Assembly (NCBI GenBank): GCA_003519585.1
Contig: DOWL01000234.1
Location: forward strand, 4,496-11,139
DNA: 6,644 nucleotides
Origin: Nocardioides sp.
GTDB taxonomy: Bacteria > Actinomycetota > Actinomycetes > Propionibacteriales > Nocardioidaceae
Direction of reading: 5' to 3'
This document shows positions 1 through 6,055 of the stretch, in pieces. How positions within the stretch are numbered: position 1 is the stretch's first letter; each line of letters begins with the position of its first letter. The notes beneath the pieces are model-generated. The model searched no databases. It was not told the DNA's origin and saw only the letters and a program-made list of their open reading frames with translations. A program made the position numbers and the translations under genes.

Positions 1-792
1 GTCGTTGCCCATGGCGCGAGCCCGCCGGTGGAAGGTGCCCTCGATCCACCGCTCGCCGTACGCGAGCACCTGTCGCCACTCGCGGACGCAGTCCTCGAAG
101 CCGAGCGTGGTGATGTCGCACGCCTCTTGGAGCTCGGCGATCTCCCAGTCGTCCTTGATCAGCCGCAGCTCGCCGACGACGCGCTGCAGGTCGGCGTCGA
201 GCGACTCGTCGGCTGCCACCATCCGGTCGACCTCGGCCGAGACGCCGCGGAGCACCCGGGTCTTGGCAGTGCCGTTGGACGTCAACGCGTCCTGGAGCCG
301 GTCGATATGGCGGCACTCGATCCCGAGCGAGGACGACAGCTCGTGGAGTGAGGGGCGCCGACCGGCCCACAGCTCGCCGTACTGGCGGTCGCGGAAGAAC
401 TCGTCGGTGTCGCGCGACGAGCGCGGGCGGGCATACAGGACCGCCTCGCCGTCCTCGAGCACCAGCACTGCGTCGCTGGTCTGGTTGCCGCTGAAGTAGG
501 TGTGCGCGGTGTCGGAGCGGAACTTGTAGTCGGTGTCGTTGGCGCGGACCTTGAAGGTGCCCGCCGGCAGCACGATCTGCTCGCCCGGGAACATCGAGGC
601 CAACGTGGCACGCCGCTCGGCGGCCCGATCGGCGACCGGCTGGCGGGGGAGGTCGAGTTCGCGGTCGCCCCAGCCGGTGCGCATGAACGCGGCGTAGGCC
701 TCCGGGACCGCGGGGTCGTGGGACTCGACGTGCAGCTCACGTGGGGTCTTCATGTCGTCCTCGGCTACGGCGTCGTGGTTCTGCTCGCTCAC
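1..792 (-). CDS. pepP: Xaa-Pro aminopeptidase (aminopeptidase P), 3' end outside window
   Basis: Cytosolic metallopeptidase of the M24 family, expected to remove the N-terminal residue from peptides whose second residue is proline. The visible 264 codons cover the aminopeptidase P N-terminal domain, including FRSDTAHTYFSGNQTSDAV at about residues 92-110. They then cover the linker helix LRLIKDDWEIAELQEACDI and the start of the pita-bread catalytic domain (EGTFHRRARAMGND at the edge). Family members are about 480-500 residues, so roughly half is missing, including the Asp/Asp/His/Glu/Glu metal ligands; activity cannot be judged. The start chosen is GTG at 792-790 because a TACAGT -10 hexamer lies exactly 7 nt upstream, implying a leaderless mRNA. 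An alternative is the in-frame ATG at 753-751, preceded by GAGG with 5-nt spacing, giving 251 visible codons. It is divergent from the PrsW-family gene. Family assignment is firm; the start is less so. Confidence 0.9.
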   Translation of the reverse strand, partial: MSEQNHDAVAEDDMKTPRELHVESHDPAVPEAYAAFMRTGWGDRELDLPRQPVADRAAERRATLASMFPGEQIVLPAGTFKVRANDTDYKFRSDTAHTYFSGNQTSDAVLVLEDGEAVLYARPRSSRDTDEFFRDRQYGELWAGRRPSLHELSSSLGIECRHIDRLQDALTSNGTAKTRVLRGVSAEVDRMVAADESLDADLQRVVGELRLIKDDWEIAELQEACDITTLGFEDCVREWRQVLAYGERWIEGTFHRRARAMGND

Positions 793-799
793 CTTCGTC

Positions 800-805
800 A
801 CTGTA
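800..805 (-). promoter_or_regulatory. -10 element of the aminopeptidase gene, leaderless
   Basis: Read on the minus strand the hexamer is TACAGT (TANNNT class), followed by 7 nt (GACGAAG) and then the GTG start at 792. This spacing places the transcription start at or next to the first base of the start codon, the usual geometry of leaderless actinobacterial promoters. No good -35 hexamer is visible at 17-18 nt upstream. Confidence 0.55.
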
Positions 806-837
806 CGCCGGGGCGCGGGCCCGAGTCCCGTTCGACT

Positions 838-843
838 TAGACT
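838..843 (+). promoter_or_regulatory. -10 element of the PrsW-family gene/operon, leaderless
   Basis: TAGACT is followed by exactly 7 nt (CCCCGCC) and the ATG at 851, so transcription should begin at the A of the start codon. No Shine-Dalgarno sequence precedes the ATG, as expected for a leaderless transcript. No recognisable TTGACA-like hexamer lies 17 nt upstream (GCGGGC). This would be the main promoter of the protease/GTPase operon. Confidence 0.6.
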
Positions 844-850
844 CCCCGCC

Positions 851-1975
851 ATGGCCGCCGGTCCGCGTCGTGACAGCCGGGTGTTCACCGTCGTGGTGAT
901 CACCCTGGTCTGCCTCGGCGCGCTGCCGATGCTGCTGATCATCGCCCTCTCCAGCGCCCCCTCGATCGCCATCGTGGCCACGATCCTGGCGGCGATCCCG
1001 GTCGTCCCGCTGGTGCTCTGTTATCTGTGGCTCGACCGCTACGAGCCCGAACCCCGACGGCTGTTGCTCATGGGGCTGTTGTGGGGAGCGTTCGCGGCGA
1101 CCTTCGGGGCGCTGGTCGTGCAGGGCATCGGCGGCCTGTTCGCCGGCGTCAGCTCCAACACGAGCCTCGCCCTGCTGGCGCCCGTCACCGAGGAGGCGAG
1201 CAAGGGGCTGTTCCTGCTCCTGCTGCTGTGGTGGCGGCGGGCGGAGCTCGACGGGATCCTCGACGGCATCGTCTACGCCGGCATGATCGGCATCGGCTTC
1301 GCCTTCACCGAGAACATCCTCTACCTCGGCGCCGCCTACAACGGCACCGACGGCCTCGGGCCTGGTGGCGTCGCCGGCCTGACCCAGACGTTCGTGTGGC
1401 GCTGCCTGTTCAGCCCGTTCGCGCACCCGCTGTTCACGGCCTTCACCGGCATCGGGGTCGGCATCGCGGTGTCCACCCGCAATCCGGTCGTGCGCTGGGT
1501 GGCCCCCATCGTCGGGTACCTCTGCGCTGTGCTGGCTCACGCGCTGTGGAACGCCTCGACGATCTGGGGCAACGACGGGTTCATCTTCGCCTACTTCCTG
1601 ATCATGGTCCCGGCCTTCGCCGGGCTGATCTGGCTCGGGGTCTGGTCGCGCCACTCCGAGCGGAGGATGCTGGCGGCAGCGCTCGACGACGCGGCGCGAC
1701 GCGGACTCTTCCCGGCGACCGACATCGGCTGGGTCGTGGACCTGCGAGCCCGGCGCGCCGCCCGGGCCTACGCCAAGCAGACCGCCGGCAAGCCGGGGGA
1801 GGACGCGATGCGCGACTACCAACAGGCCGCGATCGAACTCGGCTTCCTGCACCACCGCTATCTGCGCGGCACCGCACCCAAGGACTATGCCGTCCGCGGC
1901 CAGGACTTCCTCGCCCGGATCAACGCCATCCGCCCCGGCATTGCCTTCCCAGGACAGGTGGTTCCCGTCCGATGA
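851..1975 (+). CDS. PrsW-family intramembrane metalloprotease
   Basis: A 374-aa multi-pass membrane protein, probably a site-1-type intramembrane protease. Visible hallmarks in order are the family motif WLDRYEPEPRR (60-70), EEASK with E114/E115, FAFTEN with E154 and N155, FAHPLFTAF with H192, and HALWN with H230. The acidic and histidine residues are those conserved in PrsW and related CPBP-type proteases. Hydrophobic segments run from about residue 11 to 265 (roughly eight helices), starting at VFTVVVITLVCLGALPMLLI. A polar tail of about 105 residues follows, probably cytoplasmic. Bacillus PrsW cleaves the anti-sigma factor RsiW; no anti-sigma gene is present here, so the substrate is unknown. 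ATG at 851 is preferred because of the TAGACT -10 seven nt upstream; an in-frame ATG at 752 would overlap the divergent gene and its promoter. The stop overlaps the next start (ATGA), indicating translational coupling to the GTPase. Confidence 0.9.
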   Translation: MAAGPRRDSRVFTVVVITLVCLGALPMLLIIALSSAPSIAIVATILAAIPVVPLVLCYLWLDRYEPEPRRLLLMGLLWGAFAATFGALVVQGIGGLFAGVSSNTSLALLAPVTEEASKGLFLLLLLWWRRAELDGILDGIVYAGMIGIGFAFTENILYLGAAYNGTDGLGPGGVAGLTQTFVWRCLFSPFAHPLFTAFTGIGVGIAVSTRNPVVRWVAPIVGYLCAVLAHALWNASTIWGNDGFIFAYFLIMVPAFAGLIWLGVWSRHSERRMLAAALDDAARRGLFPATDIGWVVDLRARRAARAYAKQTAGKPGEDAMRDYQQAAIELGFLHHRYLRGTAPKDYAVRGQDFLARINAIRPGIAFPGQVVPVR

Positions 1976-3750
1976 CGACCGTTCCCGGCCCCGCGAACCC
2001 CTTCAACGTCGCCCACGGCGCAGGTACGCCGACCGCCGGCTCGTACGGCACGGTGATGCTGACGGCGCTCGTCCGGCTGCATCACGCGCTGCAGGGCGTG
2101 CGGCTGCCCCTCGAACTTCCCGGCGTCGCCGAGCAGCGCACCGGGCTCAAGGAGATGGTCGACCAGCTCGAGGACTACGTCATCCCGCGGGTGACCACCC
2201 TGGAGGCCCCGCTGCTCGCCGTGGTCGGCGGCTCCACCGGCGCGGGCAAGTCGACGCTGGTCAACTCACTGGTCGGCCACAAGGTGACCCAGCCCGGACT
2301 GCTGCGCCCGACGACGCGCTCGCCGGTGCTGGTGCACCATCCCGACGATGCCGCGTGGTTCGGGGCCGACCGGCTGCTACCGGACCTTGAACGGGTCGAG
2401 CACATGACCACCGACCCCTCCGCGCTCCAGCTCGTGGCGGCCGACTCGGTGCCGCCCGGGCTGGCGATCCTGGACGCGCCTGACGTCGACTCGGTGGTTG
2501 AGGAGAACCGCGAGCTGGCCGCCCAACTGCTGGCCGCCGCCGATCTCTGGCTGTTCGTGACCTCGGCCGCGAGGTACGCCGACCAGGTCCCCTGGGAGTT
2601 CCTGCGCCAGGCCGCCGAACGCTCCACCGCCGTGGCGATCGTCCTCGACCGGACGCCGGAGGAGGCGGTGCAGACGGTGGCGACCCACCTGGCCCGGATG
2701 CTGGCCAGCCGGGGGCTCAAGGACTCACCGCTGTTCATCGTCCACGAGGGGCTGGTGAGCGACGAGGGGCTGCTGCCCGACGACCACGTCGTCGACATCC
2801 GCACCTGGCTGCAGACGCTGGCCGGCGACATCGCCGCCCGGCAGCAGGTCGTGATCCAGACCCTCGACGGCGCCGTGCGGACGCTCACCCGACGCACCTA
2901 CCCGGTCGCCGACGCGGCCGCCGAGCAGACCGAGGCGGCCGACCGGCTGCGTGGCGACGCGGTGGCGGCCTACGACGAGGCGGTCTCGGCGGTGATCGCC
3001 GGCATGGAGGACGGCACCCTGCTGCGCGGGGAGGTGCTGGCCCGCTGGCAGGAGTTCGTCGGCACCGGTGAGCTGCTCAAGGGGCTGGAGAGCCGGGTGG
3101 GCCGGCTCCGCGATCGGATCGTCAACACCGTCAAGGGCAAGCCCCAACAGGCCGAGCGGGTCACCGTCGCCGTCGAGTCCGGGCTGGAGATGCTGATCCT
3201 GGAGCACGCCGAGGCCGCTGCCGAGCGGGCCGAGGCGTCGTGGCGCCAAGTGGCGTCCGGGCAGGCCCTGCTCAAGGACGCCGGCACCGAGCTCGGCCGG
3301 GCCTCGCGCGAGCTGCGCCGCAACGCCGAGCGCTCGGTGCGCGAGTGGCAGGCCGACGTACTGAACCTGGTACGCACCCAGGGTCAGGACAAGCGCACCA
3401 CCGCGCGGTTCCTGGCCTTCGGGGTCAACGGGCTCGCGGTCGCCCTGATGATCGTGGTCTTCTCCTACTCCTACGGCCTGATGGGGGCCGAGGTCGGGAT
3501 CGCCGGCGGCTCGGCGCTGCTCGGCCAGAAGCTGCTCGAAGCGGTCTTCGGCGACCAGGCGGTGCGCAGCCTCGCGGAGCAGGCGCGCACGTCACTCGAG
3601 GCGCGCGTCCGGGAGCTGTTCGCCGCCGAACAGGCGCGCTACACCGACCTGCTCGACAGCCTCGGCCTCGACGCCGAGGTCCCGGAGCAGCTGCGCCGCG
3701 CCTCCCGCCGGGTCGAGGACGCGAGGTACGCCGGACAGCGCGCCGAGTAG
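1972..3750 (+). CDS. Dynamin-like membrane GTPase, first of a tandem pair (degenerate G4)
   Basis: A 592-aa GTPase of the bacterial dynamin-like/YfjP type. A variable, partly helical N-terminus (1-80) precedes the G domain: G1 GGSTGAGKST (86-95, catalytic K93), G2 RPTT (112-115), G3 LDAPD (D168, with Asp171 where dynamins have Gly) and a family YAD motif (202-204). At the G4 position the sequence is VLDRTP (224-229) rather than N/TKxD, so base specificity or affinity may be altered. Residues about 260-475 are Ala/Glu/Arg-rich and predicted helical (stalk-like). A hydrophobic hairpin from about 480 to 530 (starting FLAFGVNGLAVALMIVVF) suggests membrane insertion, followed by a charged tail of about 60 residues. 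The start codon lies within the protease stop (ATGA overlap); AGGTGG upstream is a weak ribosome site, so re-initiation is likely. The second GTPase follows after 75 bp. Cellular role unknown; membrane remodelling is inferred. Confidence 0.85.
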   Translation: MTTVPGPANPFNVAHGAGTPTAGSYGTVMLTALVRLHHALQGVRLPLELPGVAEQRTGLKEMVDQLEDYVIPRVTTLEAPLLAVVGGSTGAGKSTLVNSLVGHKVTQPGLLRPTTRSPVLVHHPDDAAWFGADRLLPDLERVEHMTTDPSALQLVAADSVPPGLAILDAPDVDSVVEENRELAAQLLAAADLWLFVTSAARYADQVPWEFLRQAAERSTAVAIVLDRTPEEAVQTVATHLARMLASRGLKDSPLFIVHEGLVSDEGLLPDDHVVDIRTWLQTLAGDIAARQQVVIQTLDGAVRTLTRRTYPVADAAAEQTEAADRLRGDAVAAYDEAVSAVIAGMEDGTLLRGEVLARWQEFVGTGELLKGLESRVGRLRDRIVNTVKGKPQQAERVTVAVESGLEMLILEHAEAAAERAEASWRQVASGQALLKDAGTELGRASRELRRNAERSVREWQADVLNLVRTQGQDKRTTARFLAFGVNGLAVALMIVVFSYSYGLMGAEVGIAGGSALLGQKLLEAVFGDQAVRSLAEQARTSLEARVRELFAAEQARYTDLLDSLGLDAEVPEQLRRASRRVEDARYAGQRAE

Positions 3751-3757
3751 GCACCGA

Positions 3758-3763
3758 TAGGGT
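3758..3763 (+). promoter_or_regulatory. Possible internal -10 element before the second GTPase
   Basis: GATAGGGTGG contains the TANNNT hexamer TAGGGT just after the stop of the first GTPase. A partial -35 (CGGACA, 3732-3737, four of six consensus bases) lies 20 nt upstream, longer than ideal. If used, it gives a 5' leader of about 55 nt carrying the ribosome site at 3816. It could also be chance, with the pair transcribed only from 851. Confidence 0.3.
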
Positions 3764-3770
3764 GGATCTG

Positions 3771-3792
3771 CTGGCCCGTCCAACACGGCCAG
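3771..3792 (+). repeat. Short hairpin and direct repeat in the GTPase-GTPase spacer
   Basis: CTGGCC (3771-3776) and GGCCAG (3787-3792) form a 6-bp inverted repeat around a 10-nt loop. The 8-mer CCAACACG occurs at 3780-3787 and again at 3798-3805. There is no following T-run, so it is not a canonical terminator. It may be a weak leader structure or operator, or chance in GC-rich DNA. Confidence 0.25.
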
Positions 3793-3815
3793 GACCGCCA
3801 ACACGCCGCTAGACC

Positions 3816-3822
3816 GAGGGAG
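3816..3822 (+). promoter_or_regulatory. Ribosome binding site of the second GTPase
   Basis: GAGGGAG sits just upstream of the ATG at 3826; the AGGG core is 5 nt from the start. It is a good Shine-Dalgarno match and fixes this start codon, in contrast to the leaderless or coupled starts of the two upstream operon genes. Confidence 0.7.
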
Positions 3823-3825
3823 CCG

Positions 3826-5496
3826 ATGACCTCCTTGCTCGAGGGTGCCCGCAGGCTCGTGGCCCGCGGATCCGACCTCGGCGGCCGCATCGAGGCGCTC
3901 CAGTCGGCGGTCGGGGCCGCCCGTGGCCGCCTCGACGACGCGGTCGTCGACGAGGCGGAGGAGGTCGTCGAACGCGCTGCCGCCCGGCTCCGGCTTTCGG
4001 CCGACCACACCGTGGTCGCGATCGCGGGTGCGACCGGGTCGGGCAAGTCGTCGACGTTCAACGCCCTCACCGGACTCGAGCTGTCGGCCGTCGGCGTCCG
4101 CCGACCCACGACCTCGTGGGCCACCGCGTGTGTCTGGGGGAGCGAAGGCGCCCAGGAGCTGCTCGAGTGGCTCGGCATCCCACCGCGCCACCAGATCACT
4201 CGCGACTCGATGCTCGACAGCGCCGGCCTGATCGCCGGCCCGCGCGAGGACCGCGAGATGGAGGGCGTGGTCCTGCTGGACCTGCCCGACCACGACTCCA
4301 CCGAGGTCGCCCACCACCTCGAGGTCGACCGGATCGTCAAGCTCGCCGATCTGCTGGTGTGGATCCTCGACCCGCAGAAGTACGCCGACGCAGCCGTGCA
4401 CGACCGCTACCTCGCACCGCTGGCGAGCCACGCCGGCGTGATGCTCGTCGTGCTCAACCACATCGACACCGTGCCCGAGGAGCGCCGGGGCGCGATGCTC
4501 GCCGATGTGCGCCGGCTCCTCGATCAGGACGGGCTGGCCGAGGTGCCGGTGCTGGCCCTGAGCGCGCGCCACGGGCAGGGCATCGCGGAGTTGCGGAGCG
4601 AGATCGCCCACCGCGTCGCCGACAAGCGAGCCACCCGGCAGCGCATCGAGGCCGACCTCCGCGCCGTCGCCGGTCGCCTCAACGAGGAGTGCGGCAGCGG
4701 CAAGCCCCGCACCCTGGCCTCGGGCCGGGTGGGTGCCCTGGAGGAGGCGCTGGCCGACTCCGCGGGCGTGCCGACGGTGGTCTCCGCCATCGAGCGCTCG
4801 ACCCGGATGCGGGCCCGCCAGGCGACGGGCTGGCCGGTCGTCTCGTGGATCTCCCGGCTCAAGCCCGACCCGCTGCGCCGCCTCCACCTCGACCTGGGCG
4901 CGGCTGGCAAGCACCTGACCGGACGAGCCCGGACGTCCATCCCCGAGGCGTCACCGGTGCAGCGCGCCAAGGTCGACACCGAGGTGCGGGCCCTGGCCGA
5001 CGACGTATCGGCCGGGATGACCCCACCGTGGGCCGAGGCCGTCCGGAGGGCCTCGACCTCTCAGCTCGGTGACGTCAGCGACCGCCTCGACGCCGAGATC
5101 GCCGGCACCGATCTCGGCGTGGCCCGGATCCCGGCCTGGGCGAACGTCGTGCGGGTGCTTCAGTGGGTGCTCATCGTGGCCGCCCTGGTGGGCGCCGCGT
5201 GGACCGTCGCGCTCGCCGTCTCCGGGTCGCTCGGCGACGACTCGGTGCCGGCTCTTGGTGGCATCGACCTCCCGATCCTCCTGCTTCTCGGCGGTGTCGT
5301 GGTGGGCATCCTGCTGGCGTTGCTCTGTCGGCTCCTGGTCGACCTGACCGCACGCAACCGCGCGGCTGCGGCGGACCGGAAGCTCCGAGACGCGGTGCAC
5401 CGCGTCTCGGCCGAGCTCGTGGTGGCGCCCATCGAGGCCGAGCTGGAGGCGTTCGCGACGGTGCGCACCGGCCTCGACGCAGCCCTGGCCAGCTGA
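3826..5496 (+). CDS. YfjP-type/dynamin-like membrane GTPase, second of the pair
   Basis: A 556-aa GTPase paralogous to its upstream neighbour. A helical N-terminus (1-60) leads into G1 GATGSGKSS (68-76, K74), G2 RPTT (93-96), G3 LDLPDHDS (D152, with Asp155 in the Gly position), the YAD motif (186-188), an intact G4 NHID (211-214) and a G5-like LSAR (245-248). Relative to the first GTPase, the K-to-RPTT spacing (19) and the G3-to-YAD spacing (34) are identical. A helical central region precedes two membrane segments at about 441-465 (VLQWVLIVAALVGAAWTVAL) and 482-506, then a tail of about 50 residues. Such proteins are often annotated as YfjP-family or 50S-ribosome-binding-type GTPases, though nothing here demonstrates ribosome binding; the membrane hairpin argues for a membrane role. 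It probably works with the upstream GTPase. It is convergent with the SSB gene, whose stop is 14 bp away. Confidence 0.87.
   Translation: MTSLLEGARRLVARGSDLGGRIEALQSAVGAARGRLDDAVVDEAEEVVERAAARLRLSADHTVVAIAGATGSGKSSTFNALTGLELSAVGVRRPTTSWATACVWGSEGAQELLEWLGIPPRHQITRDSMLDSAGLIAGPREDREMEGVVLLDLPDHDSTEVAHHLEVDRIVKLADLLVWILDPQKYADAAVHDRYLAPLASHAGVMLVVLNHIDTVPEERRGAMLADVRRLLDQDGLAEVPVLALSARHGQGIAELRSEIAHRVADKRATRQRIEADLRAVAGRLNEECGSGKPRTLASGRVGALEEALADSAGVPTVVSAIERSTRMRARQATGWPVVSWISRLKPDPLRRLHLDLGAAGKHLTGRARTSIPEASPVQRAKVDTEVRALADDVSAGMTPPWAEAVRRASTSQLGDVSDRLDAEIAGTDLGVARIPAWANVVRVLQWVLIVAALVGAAWTVALAVSGSLGDDSVPALGGIDLPILLLLGGVVVGILLALLCRLLVDLTARNRAAAADRKLRDAVHRVSAELVVAPIEAELEAFATVRTGLDAALAS
5385..5410. 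repeat. 26-bp perfect palindrome inside the second GTPase gene
   Basis: The arm CCGAGACGCGGTG (5385-5397) is followed without gap by its exact reverse complement (5398-5410). As RNA it can fold into an 11-bp stem with a TGCA loop. A further AGCTC (5381-5385) / GAGCT (5413-5417) pairing is possible with a bulge. It lies 86 bp before the GTPase stop and about 100 nt beyond the stop of the convergent SSB gene. No U-tract follows in either direction, but it could act as a U-less terminator for SSB transcripts or as a DNA-binding site. Confidence 0.6.
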
Positions 5497-5510
5497 GCTC
5501 GGATCCACCC

Positions 5511-5909
5511 CTACGCCGCCACCGTCTCGGCCACCACTCCCTCGCGCCGGCTGGTGCCCGTCCGGCGGAACTCACTGGTGCCGAGGCCGAGGTCGTGGCC
5601 CACCGAGACTGCGGTGACCTCGACGGAGGTGCGCTCGATGCCGTCCTTGATCCACGTGCTCTGGGCCAGCCGCCCGTGGACCACGACCGGGTCGGATCGG
5701 CGGAGGGAGTCGCGGCAGTTGTCGGCGAGCTGACGCCAGGCCTTGACGGTGTACCACTGCGTCGGGTCGTCGACCCACTCGGATCGCTGCCGGTCGAAGC
5801 GGCGCGGGGTTACGCCGAGGCGGAACTCCGCCACCGGAGTGTCGCCCGCGAGTCGGTGGCGGACGTCGCCGCCGAGCCAGCCGCGCAGGGTCACATAGGT
5901 CTCGTTCAT
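5511..5909 (-). CDS. ssb: Single-stranded DNA-binding protein, short form without acidic tip
   Basis: A 132-aa OB-fold protein that binds single-stranded DNA, presumably as a tetramer. Family features include the opening beta strand NETYVTLRGWLGGDV (2-16), AEFRLGVTPRRFD (27-39), the core QWYTVKAWRQLADNC (51-65) and DPVVVHGRLAQSTW (73-86). These match the SSB signature around the conserved aromatic residues. The C-terminus ends in GVVAETVAA and lacks the acidic DDDIPF-like tip by which the main replicative SSB recruits partner proteins. It therefore resembles the actinobacterial paralogue SsbB more than the essential SSB. ATG at 5909 is chosen for the AAGGAG ribosome site 9 nt upstream. It is divergent from ettA; I recall the same ssb-like/ettA neighbourhood in mycobacteria (Rv2478c/Rv2477c). 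It probably forms its own transcript, with no clear -10 seen. Confidence 0.9.
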   Translation of the reverse strand: MNETYVTLRGWLGGDVRHRLAGDTPVAEFRLGVTPRRFDRQRSEWVDDPTQWYTVKAWRQLADNCRDSLRRSDPVVVHGRLAQSTWIKDGIERTSVEVTAVSVGHDLGLGTSEFRRTGTSRREGVVAETVAA

Positions 5910-5918
5910 CAGGGGTGT

Positions 5919-5924
5919 CTCCTT
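5919..5924 (-). promoter_or_regulatory. Ribosome binding site of ssb
   Basis: Minus-strand AAGGAG lies 9 nt before the ATG at 5909. It is a strong Shine-Dalgarno core with slightly long spacing, supports this start, and implies a leadered mRNA, unlike the leaderless-looking ettA start on the other side of the same intergenic region. Confidence 0.7.
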
Positions 5925-6003
5925 CGAGTCGGTGCCAGTCCTCCTGGCCTGACCCCGACGCTCCGGCACGGCTCCGACAATCGGGCGCGGCCGCCGTACC
6001 CCC

Positions 6004-6039
6004 TGTGGATGACCGGCCGGTGCGAGGCGATTGTGGATG
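6004..6039. promoter_or_regulatory. Repeat cluster in the ssb-ettA intergenic region (possible operator or DnaA-like boxes)
   Basis: TGTGGATG occurs at 6004-6011 and again at 6032-6039, same orientation, 28 bp apart. Between them is the perfect 10-bp palindrome ACCGGCCGGT (6012-6021). TGTGGATGA and TGTGGATGG differ by one and two bases from the DnaA-box complement TGTGGATAA. The cluster sits upstream of both divergent genes, so it could bind a shared regulator. No function is shown by sequence alone. Confidence 0.35.
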
Positions 6040-6055
6040 GTTCGTGGCTCACAAC

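Noticed and set aside
752..850. Upstream ATG at 752 for the PrsW-family gene
   Set aside because: It would cover the divergent promoter region and add 33 residues unlike the family; the ATG at 851 has a well-placed -10 hexamer.
737..1855. Long minus-strand open frame (372 aa) opposite the PrsW-family gene
   Set aside because: Low-complexity Arg/Gly/Asp/Gln-rich translation with no family resemblance; typical antisense shadow in GC-rich DNA, while the plus strand encodes a clear membrane protease.
1027..1971. In-frame upstream extension of the first GTPase
   Set aside because: The extension translates to Arg/Pro-rich shadow of the protease gene. GTPase-like sequence begins only after the ATG at 1972, which forms the ATGA overlap.
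3932..3950. 8-bp inverted repeat TCGACGAC / GTCGTCGA with 3-nt loop in the second GTPase gene
   Set aside because: Arises from simple GAC/GTC codon repetition encoding Asp/Val; far weaker than the 26-bp palindrome and expected in GC-rich coding DNA.
3592..4914. Long minus-strand open frame (440 aa) opposite the two GTPase genes
   Set aside because: It spans two genuine genes and their spacer and has no recognisable motif; stop-poor antisense frame caused by high GC.
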